From: Desulforhopalus sp.
GTDB taxonomy: Bacteria > Desulfobacterota > Desulfobulbia > Desulfobulbales > Desulfocapsaceae
Assembly: GCA_030247675.1 (NCBI GenBank)
Contig: JAOTRX010000007.1
Span: 244,537-308,536 of the forward strand
Length of the DNA: 64,000 nucleotides
Reading direction: 5' to 3'
Below are positions 18,279 to 26,130 of this stretch, piece after piece. Under the pieces are notes generated by a model, which saw only the letters and a list, made by a program, of their open reading frames with translations, was not told where the DNA came from and made no database searches. Position 1 is the stretch's first letter. Every line of letters begins with the position of its first letter. Position numbers and translations under genes: made by a program.

Positions 18279-20387
18279 ATGCAACTGGTTTTAACCGAAT
18301 GTGGCACAATGCAATATCGGGAGAGTGTAGCGAGCCCGGCGGTTGGGGAGGGGCAAATCCTGCTCAAGGTCGCCTGTTGCGCTATCTGCCGCACCGACGC
18401 CAAAATGTGGCGGCAGGGCCACCGCGACCTGGCATTGCCGAGGGTTCTCGGCCATGAGATTGCCGGAGTCGACCCGGACACCGGCCGCCTGTACGCCGTC
18501 TGGCCCGGTCAGAGCTGCGGCACTTGCCGGTATTGTACCTCCGGCCGGGAAAACCTCTGCGAGGAGATGCGCATCATCGGCTTTCATAGCGATGGCGGCT
18601 TTGCCCGGACTGTGGTTGTGCCCAGGGAAAGCCTGATCGCGGCGGAGGAGAACGCCGATCCGCGCATTCTTACCTTTGCCGAGCCGGTGGCCTGCGTGTT
18701 CAACGGGCTATCGGGGCGGCAGCCGGCTGCAGGCGAGCGGGTGATTATCTACGGCGGCGGCGTGGTGGGCATGATTGCCGCCCTGATCGTCCGGGAAATG
18801 GGCTGCCCAGTGACGGTCATCGAAAGGAGCGCCGAGAAAATCGCCCGGCTCAAAGCCTTGGCTGAACAGAACCGGATCGACCTTGTCAAAGACACCACCG
18901 CCGCCGACTACGACCTGGCCATCAACTGCTGCGCCAGCCCGATCGCCTTCAGCCTTTGTATCACCAAGCTACGTAAGGGCGGGCGGCTGGTGTACTTCAG
19001 CGGCCTTGATAAAAACCAGGAAATCGGCACCAATCTCCTCAACCTCATCCATTACAAGGAGCTTGAGGTGTTTGGCAGCTACGGGCCGAAAAGGGCCGAT
19101 ATGGTCCATGCCGTGGGTTTTTGTGCCCGGCAGAGCAATACCCTCATAGGTCTCATCGAAGGAGTGATTCACCCGTCTGAGGTGGAATCGGTTCTGCCCG
19201 GGATTCTTGCCGGTACGGCCCTGAAATATGTCGTCGATTTTTCCTTGCCGGGTGCGCAGGCGGTGACTCCAAGCGCAGCCGGAGAGAAGGTGCGGCAATC
19301 AATGGGTAGGACAACTGTATCGCCGTTTCTTGACGGTCTCATCGCCCGCGTCAAACAACCATCGATAACCATTCGCCATCAGGCGCAGAAAAAGGTCGAT
19401 TTGAAGACCAAACCGCTCGGCGCCCTCGGGCGTATTGAGCAGCTGGCGGTACGGCTATGCGCCATGCAGAACACCCTGGAACCGAGGGTTGATTGCCGGC
19501 GGATGTTTGTCTTTGCCGGCGATCACGGGGTGGTTGAGGAAGGGGTCTCGGCCTTCCCCGCCAAGGTGACCGTGCAGATGGTCGAGAATTTCCTGGGCGG
19601 CGGGGCGGCGATTAATGTATTTTCCAGGCATTACGGCATTGACCTGGCCGTGGTCGACATGGGAGTGAATGGCGATTTTGCCGACCATCCCCTGCTCATC
19701 AAACAAAAGGTGGCCTACGGCACCAACAACTTCGCGGTGCAGCCGGCGATGAGCCGCGACCAGGCAATTCAGGCCATTGAAAACGGCGCCCGGGCCTTTC
19801 TTGCCAAAAATCTTCAGGGGCCCTGCCAGCTGGCCGGTTTCGGCGAGATGGGGATCGGCAACAGCAGCAGTGCCACGGCGATCATCTGCGGCGCCTCCGG
19901 TTTGCCTGCGGCGGAGGTGGCCGGCCGCGGCACCGGCGTTGACGACCGGGGCCTGGCTCGCAAGGTCGAGGTCATCGACAGGGCCCTGGCACTACACCGC
20001 CTGGACCCGGCTGACGGCCTTGGTCTTCTTGCGGCAGTTGGCGGCTATGAACTTGCCGGGATCTGCGGGGCGGTCATAGCCGCCGCCTCGGAGGGCTGTT
20101 GCGTCGTCCTTGATGGGATCATCTCCACGGCTGCCGGTCTCCTCGCCCATATCCTTTGCCCCGGTGTCGGCGAGTATCTGGTCGCCGGCCATAAGTCGGT
20201 CGAGGCCGGCCAGAAAATCGCCTTGCAGCTCATGGGCCTTGAGCCGGTTGTCGATCTTGATCTGCGTCTTGGCGAGGGTACCGGGGCGGCAATCACCATG
20301 AATCTTGTCGATTTGTCGTGTCGAATGATGCGGGAAATGGCCTCCTTTGCCGAGGCCGGGGTGGATAGCGGCTCGCTGCAGCCGTAG
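18279..20387 (+). CDS. cobT: Zinc-type alcohol dehydrogenase::CobT fusion protein
   Basis: 702 residues with two enzymes in one chain. Residues 1 to about 330 are a medium-chain zinc dehydrogenase: catalytic-zinc Cys in CAICRTD, GHEIAG, structural-zinc CGTCRYCTSGRENLC, and the nucleotide loop YGGGVVGM. Residues about 355-695 are CobT, which transfers phosphoribosyl from nicotinate mononucleotide to the lower-ligand base of cobamides: KPLGALGRIEQLA, VFAGDHGV, GEMGIGNSSSAT and the catalytic Glu in RLGEGTGA. Single-domain CobT is about 350 residues, so this is a full-length fusion. The operon and riboswitch link it to cobamide synthesis. The dehydrogenase may prepare or modify the lower-ligand base; that part is inference. 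Confidence 0.92.
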   Translation: MQLVLTECGTMQYRESVASPAVGEGQILLKVACCAICRTDAKMWRQGHRDLALPRVLGHEIAGVDPDTGRLYAVWPGQSCGTCRYCTSGRENLCEEMRIIGFHSDGGFARTVVVPRESLIAAEENADPRILTFAEPVACVFNGLSGRQPAAGERVIIYGGGVVGMIAALIVREMGCPVTVIERSAEKIARLKALAEQNRIDLVKDTTAADYDLAINCCASPIAFSLCITKLRKGGRLVYFSGLDKNQEIGTNLLNLIHYKELEVFGSYGPKRADMVHAVGFCARQSNTLIGLIEGVIHPSEVESVLPGILAGTALKYVVDFSLPGAQAVTPSAAGEKVRQSMGRTTVSPFLDGLIARVKQPSITIRHQAQKKVDLKTKPLGALGRIEQLAVRLCAMQNTLEPRVDCRRMFVFAGDHGVVEEGVSAFPAKVTVQMVENFLGGGAAINVFSRHYGIDLAVVDMGVNGDFADHPLLIKQKVAYGTNNFAVQPAMSRDQAIQAIENGARAFLAKNLQGPCQLAGFGEMGIGNSSSATAIICGASGLPAAEVAGRGTGVDDRGLARKVEVIDRALALHRLDPADGLGLLAAVGGYELAGICGAVIAAASEGCCVVLDGIISTAAGLLAHILCPGVGEYLVAGHKSVEAGQKIALQLMGLEPVVDLDLRLGEGTGAAITMNLVDLSCRMMREMASFAEAGVDSGSLQP

Positions 20388-20424
20388 TTCCTTGATGAAT
20401 GCAACTGGAACAAAGGAGGAGTGA

Positions 20425-20715
20425 ATGATCGGTAGTGAGCTCGACCATAAACTCCTCCGCGAACTGATGATCATGAAGATGCCCTTCGGCAAATACGCCG
20501 GGCGGCGGCTTGTCGACCTGCCGGAGCCCTATGTCGTGTGGTTTGCCAGGAAGGGTTTTCCACCCGGCAAGCTCGGCCGGATGCTCGCCATCGTTCACGA
20601 AATTAAAATCAATGGCTTGGAATATCTGTTTCAATCTTTTCCAGCCGAAACCGTTGAGGATCAGCCTGAGGATGATCACAGCGGTACATCCTCTGGCCGT
20701 GAAAGTAAAACCTGA
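20425..20715 (+). CDS. DUF3820 family protein
   Basis: 96 residues matching DUF3820: MPFGKYAGRRLVDLPEPYVVWF followed by a KGFPPGKLGRML segment. These small proteins are widespread but biochemically uncharacterised. RBS AAAGGAGG lies before the ATG. It follows the CobT fusion by 37 bases and may be co-transcribed. The C-terminus is acidic and low-complexity. Confidence 0.8.
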   Translation: MIGSELDHKLLRELMIMKMPFGKYAGRRLVDLPEPYVVWFARKGFPPGKLGRMLAIVHEIKINGLEYLFQSFPAETVEDQPEDDHSGTSSGRESKT

Positions 20716-20768
20716 GCCTGCTGAACCAGCCGATGGCCATTGCCTCTTTTTGCACCTGTCTTTCCCGC

Positions 20769-21326
20769 CTACGGCACTTTATCAATATCAATACCGAAGG
20801 TGATGGCACCGATGGCATGGTCGCCGTCCATCACCGGCACGGATACCTGCACCAGATAGGCCTGAGAGCTTTCGTCGAACTTCACCTGATCCACAAAGAC
20901 CGCGCCGCTACCATTGTTGAAGGATTTGATGAACTTTGCCTCGTCACCCTGCCAGTAGTCCGAGGTCTTGTCGGTCATGGCCACGTTGGCACCCTGGTTA
21001 TCCATGACAAACATCTCGTAATAATAAGGATGCGATGAAAGGAGGCTCCGCAGGTACCTGCCGCATTCGGAATCGCTGACCGCCTTCATGAAATCGGCAA
21101 GTCCCGGGGTTTTTATCCATCTTTCGTCCAGCTCTTTGATTTGGATAAGAGTTTTCCCTTTAGCGTTTTCTGCCTTCACTGCGCTGACGATGACGGCGTC
21201 ATTGCCCAGGGCAGCCAATGTGCTGTAGGCCAGATCCTTGACCTTTTGTGGCGCTTCTTCAGCGGGCGAAAGGGTCGCACCGGCAAACAAGAGCATGATC
21301 GCCATTGCAAAAACTCTGATCGTCAT
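20769..21326 (-). CDS. Periplasmic Cache/PDC-type sensor domain protein
   Basis: 185 residues: a signal peptide (AMAIMLLFAGATLSPAEE) and then a single PDC/Cache-like ligand-binding domain. Supporting segments are YYEMFVMDNQGANVAMTDKT, DYWQGDEAKF and VSVPVMDGDHAIGAITFGID, the typical beta-sheet end of such domains. There is no transducing domain, so it is a free periplasmic binding protein, perhaps feeding a separate sensor. It is divergent from the YeiH operon to its right, whose kinase could be a partner (inference). Confidence 0.82.
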   Translation of the reverse strand: MTIRVFAMAIMLLFAGATLSPAEEAPQKVKDLAYSTLAALGNDAVIVSAVKAENAKGKTLIQIKELDERWIKTPGLADFMKAVSDSECGRYLRSLLSSHPYYYEMFVMDNQGANVAMTDKTSDYWQGDEAKFIKSFNNGSGAVFVDQVKFDESSQAYLVQVSVPVMDGDHAIGAITFGIDIDKVP

Positions 21327-21902
21327 GACTTCTCTCCGCTTGATTTGTTGGGGGCAATTGTCGAAGAATTACATCTTGAATTTTCATCTTCCCCTCAAAC
21401 TATCGGATGAAAAAAACGCAAAATCAAGCGTGAAGGAGAATTATTTCTGGTTTGAACAAACGCCGGGAGGCGTTTACGCCGGAAGACAACATTGCGTAAG
21501 TATTGCCGAGGAATAGGTCCCACCGTCGATAAGTGATAACTTTTGGCAACACTGTTTCTCCAGGTTGGCAATTCTACCGGCCGAGCCGCCCCGACAGGTA
21601 ACCATTCGGCAGTTGATAAAGAAAGAATAATATATTGAAAAGATGAGGTAATATTGTCCTTCGGTGGCAGCTTTTTCATCCCGGAGACTCTGGCATAGCC
21701 CTTGCTTAAGACGGCCCAGGCAAGTTTGAAACAGGGGATTTTCCCAGATTTGGTACTAATAGGAAAAGACAAGGAGGTGCGATGCGGCAAAACATCCCAT
21801 CGGGGAAACAAGGTACGGAAAGGTTGATTCGGATTATGGAAGGAAAACGTCCCGGCAAATGCCCGGTAAAAACGATGCACTTATCCAAGGAGAGTATTTT
21901 CA
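21327..21902. other. Regulatory region between sensor gene and YeiH operon
   Basis: 576 bases with no supported gene. It holds a sigma-54 promoter (21691-21707) and, further upstream, a perfect stem AAACGCC-GGGA-GGCGTTT (21458-21475). The rest could carry enhancer sites for an NtrC-type activator; I cannot define them. RBS AAGGAGAG lies before the transporter start. Confidence 0.6.
21691..21707 (+). promoter_or_regulatory. Sigma-54 promoter of the YeiH-lipoyl-UspA operon
   Basis: TGGCATAGCCCTTGCTT matches the sigma-54 consensus TGGCAC-N5-TTGCW with one mismatch. The invariant GG (21692-21693) and GC (21704-21705) are 12 bases apart as required. It lies about 195 bases upstream of the transporter start. 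A sigma-54 activator gene (26131) is encoded at the end of the same cluster. Confidence 0.68.
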
Positions 21903-23012
21903 ATGGAAGATAAAAACATTTTCAGTAAACTTCTGGCGATCATCCCGGGCCTGGCGGTCATGGTCGGCACCTTATACGTGCTGCGCATGTATGTTGAGCC
22001 GTGGATGAATCAGGTCGTGGTGTTCGGCACCAAAGGCTGGCTGGTGAAGGTAGTGAGCCTCAACTATATCCTGCTGTCGATTCTTACCGGCATGCTGTAC
22101 CGGAACATCCTCTTTGCCGGAAAAATACCCGGCTGGGCCGAGGATGGCTTTCGTACCACCAGGCTGTTTATCAAGATCGGCGTCATCATGCTTGGTTCTT
22201 TATATACCTTTGATAAACTCCTGAAGGTTGGCGGCATCGCCATCGTCTTGATCGTTTCCTTTGTCTTTGGTACCGCTATCTTTATTATGTGGCTCGGCAA
22301 AAAGCTTGGCGCCGATCGTTCGGTGACCTCGGTCATGGCTGCAGCCTGCGGCGTGTGCGGCGTTTCCGCCTCAGTTGCCACCGCCCCCGGTGTTCGGGCG
22401 AAACCTGTCGATCTGGCCCTGGCCATCGCTACCATCCTCGGCTTCGGTATTGCCAGTATGTTTGTCAGCCCCTATATCGGCAAGGCACTGTCGCTGTCCG
22501 ATTATCAATTCGGTGCCTGGGTCGGCACCGGTATCCTCAATTCCGGACAGGTGCTGGCCACCTGTTTGGCCTTTAACCCCAACTTTGCACCGGGTACCGC
22601 CGTTGCCTATGGCGAGATCTGGAACGTCGTGCGGGTTATCAGTATCCCCTTTGTGGTGTTTTTCATTACCGCCTGGTACTGGAAGGGCGAGGCTGATGCT
22701 GAACATGTCAGTCTTGGCAGCGTTATCGCCTCGAAATTCCCGATCTTTGTCCTTGGTTTTGTCGGTATGACCGCCCTTTCTTCCCTGCATGTACTCGGTG
22801 CCGAGGGCTCTGAGACCCTGCATCTGATGCGTCAGGTCATGGCATGGATCTTTGGTATCGGCTTGGTCGGTTTGGGTGCCTATATCGATGTCCGCGAAAT
22901 TAAGGCAGCCGGCGGGACACCGCTGCGCATCGGCATCATTGCCGGCCTCGTCAAATATATTCTGGCACTGATCGTTATTTTGGCGTTTATCCCCAAAGAA
23001 GGCGCCTTTTAG
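21903..23012 (+). CDS. YeiH/UPF0324-family transporter (putative sulfate exporter family)
   Basis: 369 residues with about ten membrane segments. It matches the YeiH family, seen in IKIGVIMLGSLYTF, GVCGVSASVATAPGVRAK, GTGILNSGQVLATCLA and the C-terminal GIGLVGLGAYIDVREIK. Annotation of this family as sulfate exporters is tentative; relatives have been tied to sulfite, taurine or sulfonate release. First gene of a sigma-54 operon with a lipoyl-like protein and UspA. Export or uptake of a small sulfur anion is inference. Confidence 0.85.
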   Translation: MEDKNIFSKLLAIIPGLAVMVGTLYVLRMYVEPWMNQVVVFGTKGWLVKVVSLNYILLSILTGMLYRNILFAGKIPGWAEDGFRTTRLFIKIGVIMLGSLYTFDKLLKVGGIAIVLIVSFVFGTAIFIMWLGKKLGADRSVTSVMAAACGVCGVSASVATAPGVRAKPVDLALAIATILGFGIASMFVSPYIGKALSLSDYQFGAWVGTGILNSGQVLATCLAFNPNFAPGTAVAYGEIWNVVRVISIPFVVFFITAWYWKGEADAEHVSLGSVIASKFPIFVLGFVGMTALSSLHVLGAEGSETLHLMRQVMAWIFGIGLVGLGAYIDVREIKAAGGTPLRIGIIAGLVKYILALIVILAFIPKEGAF

Positions 23013-23093
23013 TACCTTGGAAATTCCCTTGCTGTTTGCAAGAATGAGTTTCGTAAAGGGACTGGGGTTACTATAAATTAGAGGAGACAATTC

Positions 23094-23489
23094 ATGTCTG
23101 ACAAGAAAAAATCCCTGACAGTTTTTAAAACCGACCGGCACGAGGATATCGCCGCCATCATCGGTTCGGGAATCGTTGTAATCGTCGTACTTACCTATAT
23201 GGCCTTCGTGGTGCCGTCCGTATCCATCAAACCGCAGCGCGATGGCAAGCTCGTGGAGATCTTTGTCAAGGAAGGTGCCGAAATCAAAGCGGGCGATAAG
23301 CTTTTCTCCCTCGAAGTGGTGAAGAAAAAGTGGGTCAATAACGTCATGGAAGAGAAAAACGTTGTTGAGGAGTTCACCTCGAAGGCCGGCGGCAAGGTGT
23401 TGAAGGTTGCCGGCAAGCCCGGCGACAAGGTGAAGAAGGACAAAGGGGCAATCGTCGAACTGGAGCACCAGAAGGGAACCCTGCCTTGA
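23094..23489 (+). CDS. Membrane-anchored biotinyl/lipoyl-like domain protein
   Basis: 131 residues: one membrane segment (about 22-45, IIGSGIVVIVVLTYMAFVV), then a biotinyl/lipoyl-type hairpin domain (KLVEIFVKEGAEIKAGDKLFSLEVV, later GGKVLKVAGKPGDKVKKDKGAIVELE). The usual AMKM/modified-lysine turn is replaced by EVVKKKW and a longer charged insert, so attachment of a cofactor is uncertain. It lies between the transporter and UspA genes and ends in a TGATG overlap with the next gene, so it is probably a subunit or adaptor of the transporter. Confidence 0.75.
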   Translation: MSDKKKSLTVFKTDRHEDIAAIIGSGIVVIVVLTYMAFVVPSVSIKPQRDGKLVEIFVKEGAEIKAGDKLFSLEVVKKKWVNNVMEEKNVVEEFTSKAGGKVLKVAGKPGDKVKKDKGAIVELEHQKGTLP

Positions 23490-23938
23490 TGAAAATCCTC
23501 CTTGCCCTTGATGACAATCCCCGTGCCGTGGCTGAGGCCTTGCGCCTGGCCCGCGAGCGTGGCGCGAGCCTCAATGCCCTGTTCGTCGTCGATGCCACCT
23601 GGGAAATGTTCATCGGTCATGACTGGTTGTCCGGCTGCAATGCCCGTATCGGCTTTCTCGAATATATGCTGGCGCAGGAAGAAGATGCGGCGGTGATGGC
23701 CTTGAAGGCCTATACGGAGCAGGTCGGCGAGGTTCCCGGGGAACTGCTCACCGTCACCGGTGACGTGGTTGAGGAGATTCGCAGGGAGGTGGCCAAGGGC
23801 TATGATCTCTTGGTCATGTCCAGCCCGTTTACCCGTGGCCTTACGATCATGCGTGACCCGCTGGCGAAAATAGTGAAAAAGCTGGCCTGTGACGTGTTGT
23901 TGGTCAGGCCCGCCGCCAAGGGGCAGGGATCGCCCTGA
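23489..23938 (+). CDS. UspA-family universal stress protein
   Basis: 149 residues from the ATG at 23489 (TGATG overlap with the previous stop). UspA fold: ILLALDDNPRAVAEALRLA at the start, and VTGDVVEEI--EVAKGYDLLVMSSPF in the second half, ending in KLACDVLLVRPA. The ATP-binding G-x2-G-x9-G pattern is not clear. Co-transcribed with the transporter; a regulatory nucleotide- or stress-sensing subunit is inferred. A terminator follows 30 bases later. Confidence 0.82.
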   Translation: MKILLALDDNPRAVAEALRLARERGASLNALFVVDATWEMFIGHDWLSGCNARIGFLEYMLAQEEDAAVMALKAYTEQVGEVPGELLTVTGDVVEEIRREVAKGYDLLVMSSPFTRGLTIMRDPLAKIVKKLACDVLLVRPAAKGQGSP

Positions 23939-23968
23939 GGCAGGGGCAAAGTAAAAGCTGTAGCTAGT

Positions 23969-24013
23969 AAAACGGCAGGGAGGGTTCGACGGGCTCTTCC
24001 TGCCGTTTTGCCT
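23969..24013 (+). terminator. Rho-independent terminator after the YeiH operon
   Basis: AAAACGGCAGG (23969-23979) pairs perfectly with CCTGCCGTTTT (23999-24009) around a 19-base loop, followed by GCCTTTT. It ends the three-gene operon, so the kinase-regulator pair needs its own promoter. Confidence 0.8.
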
Positions 24014-24146
24014 TTTACGGCGCTGCAGGTGTCGAAAAATCCTTGCTTCCTGCACCGTACCGGCTACCCTTCAAAAAACATGAAGGCCGTTGCCGGGTGG
24101 TAATGGCCAGGTGGCACTCCTCCCCATTTTCTTTCAAGGTTTGGTA

Positions 24147-26120
24147 ATGACCGCCAATCAGCAAACTGCACAAAGTCGCAATAGACACCCAGGCTTCCAG
24201 GCCAAATTCCTGCTGGTACTTGCGGCGATACTCATCATCTTTTCCGGGCTGACCGCCTCGACCATCTATCACCATGAGATGGAGAATCTCGAGCAGAATG
24301 CCCACGAAAAGACCGAGCTGGTCATGAAGGCCATCGAGGCCAACAGGAATTACGTCCAGGATGTGCTTCGGCCGGCCATGTACAAGGAGTTGGGTGAGCG
24401 GCGGTTTGTTTTGGAGGCCATGTCGTCTTCCTATATCAGTCGGATGATCATGGAGAGATTCAACCACGAGGTGCCCGGCTTCGTGTACCGCCGGGTGGCC
24501 ATCAATGCCAAAAATCCCGCCTATGAGGCGGGTGCCCTGGAAACGGAAATGATTCAACGTTTCCAAAGGGATGGCCAATTAAAAGAATGGCAGGGGATTC
24601 TAGAAATGGAAGGGGAAAAATATTTCATGCGCTTTCAGCCGGTTGTCTTCAAGGAGGCCTGTCTGAACTGCCACGGCGATCCGGCGTCCGCGCCGCAGGA
24701 GGTAATCGACGGCTATGGGACAACACGAGGCTACGGCCACACCTCGGGGGCGATCTCCGGGGTCATCGGTCTTGGCATGCCCATCGATGTCAATCTGCAA
24801 AAGATTAAGGACTTTACTCTGGCGCTCTTTATCGGGGTGGTGCCCTCGATCATCTTTGTCTACGTCATCATCAATACCTTTTTTAACCGCTATATAGCGA
24901 GTAATCTCCGTAATATAATCAGTTTTTTCCGAACAAACATCCGCGATGCCGAGGGGCAGACCATCTTCGACAGCTCCCAGAAGATGGATGCCATTGAAGA
25001 GCTTATCGCCGCCGCCAAGACCATCGCCGACCAGATACAGGTCAGGCAAAGCACCCTGGAGCGTTATGCCGAGGAGATTCTCCGTAGCAAGAATATTCTG
25101 CAATCGGTATTTGACGGGATCACCGATCCGGTGGTGCTTCTTGGCCGCGAAGGCCGGATCAAGGTGGTCAATGCGGCCTTTCTCCAGCGCTATGCCATGT
25201 CGATGCAGCAGGTGGTTGGCCAAAAGACCTCAGACCTTCTGGCCAATGCCTGCTGTCCGCTGGTGCAGTGCGACGATGTCCTGGCGGCCTTTCCCGATCA
25301 TCCGATAAGCCGTGAAATCCGCATGCAGAGCGGTGAAATCTTTCTCATCCATTTCTATCCGATCGAGGTGCAGGGGAATAAGGCGGAAAGCCTTGTCTGC
25401 TACGTCAAGGATATCACCGAGCAAAAAAGGCTCGAAGGCAAAATTCAGAATACCGAGAAAATAGCCTCTATAGGTATGCTGGCGGCGGGAATTGCCCATG
25501 AAATCAACAACCCCCTGGGGGTCATTTTGTGCCATATCGATCTTATCAAGGGCGAGGCCAATCTTGCCCCGGAGGTGCGGTCTGATCTGGAAATCATCGA
25601 GAAACACGCCGGCAATTGCCGGACAATTATCGCTGATCTCCTGAAGTTTGCCCACCAGCAACCGACGGTAAAAGAGGCATGTTCGCTGAACGCGATTATC
25701 GGCGATGTGATGCTTATGGTCGGTAGCCAGTTCCGCAAACAGCGGATTACGGTCGAGACTTTTCTTGATGACGCCATTCCACCGCTAGTTCTTGACAAAG
25801 ACAAGATCAAGCAGGTTGTCCTCAATATCCTGCTCAACAGTGCCCAGGCCATCGAGGAAGGAGGAAGAATTACCGTCTCTAGCCGATTTTCAGAGGAGGA
25901 GCAGAGAGCCATTCTCATCATTGAGGACGATGGCCCGGGAATCCCGGCGGAGATCATCAACAATATCTTTGACCCCTTCTTTACCAGCAAGCCGCCGGGG
26001 AAGGGGACAGGGCTCGGTTTATCGGTGAGTTACGGGATCATTCGCGATCATAACGGCGAGATCACCGCCGAAAGCTCTCCCGGCAAGCCGACCCGCTTTG
26101 TCATTTCATTGCCCGTGTAA
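24147..26120 (+). CDS. Sensor histidine kinase with haem-c (Tll0287-like, DUF3365) sensor domain
   Basis: 657 residues from the ATG at 24147. A membrane segment (about 18-40) is followed by a periplasmic Tll0287-like domain with one haem-c motif CLNCHGDP (near 172), then a second membrane segment (about 225-250), a linker, a PAS domain (around 310-420), the phospho-acceptor helix AAGIAHEINNPLGV (near 451) and an ATPase domain with NILLNSAQAI, DDGPGIP and GKGTGLGLSV. The haem suggests redox, NO or O2 sensing. It directly precedes an NtrC-type regulator, its likely partner. Signal and specificity are inferred from domains only. Confidence 0.92.
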   Translation: MTANQQTAQSRNRHPGFQAKFLLVLAAILIIFSGLTASTIYHHEMENLEQNAHEKTELVMKAIEANRNYVQDVLRPAMYKELGERRFVLEAMSSSYISRMIMERFNHEVPGFVYRRVAINAKNPAYEAGALETEMIQRFQRDGQLKEWQGILEMEGEKYFMRFQPVVFKEACLNCHGDPASAPQEVIDGYGTTRGYGHTSGAISGVIGLGMPIDVNLQKIKDFTLALFIGVVPSIIFVYVIINTFFNRYIASNLRNIISFFRTNIRDAEGQTIFDSSQKMDAIEELIAAAKTIADQIQVRQSTLERYAEEILRSKNILQSVFDGITDPVVLLGREGRIKVVNAAFLQRYAMSMQQVVGQKTSDLLANACCPLVQCDDVLAAFPDHPISREIRMQSGEIFLIHFYPIEVQGNKAESLVCYVKDITEQKRLEGKIQNTEKIASIGMLAAGIAHEINNPLGVILCHIDLIKGEANLAPEVRSDLEIIEKHAGNCRTIIADLLKFAHQQPTVKEACSLNAIIGDVMLMVGSQFRKQRITVETFLDDAIPPLVLDKDKIKQVVLNILLNSAQAIEEGGRITVSSRFSEEEQRAILIIEDDGPGIPAEIINNIFDPFFTSKPPGKGTGLGLSVSYGIIRDHNGEITAESSPGKPTRFVISLPV

Positions 26121-26130
26121 GGAAGCAAAC

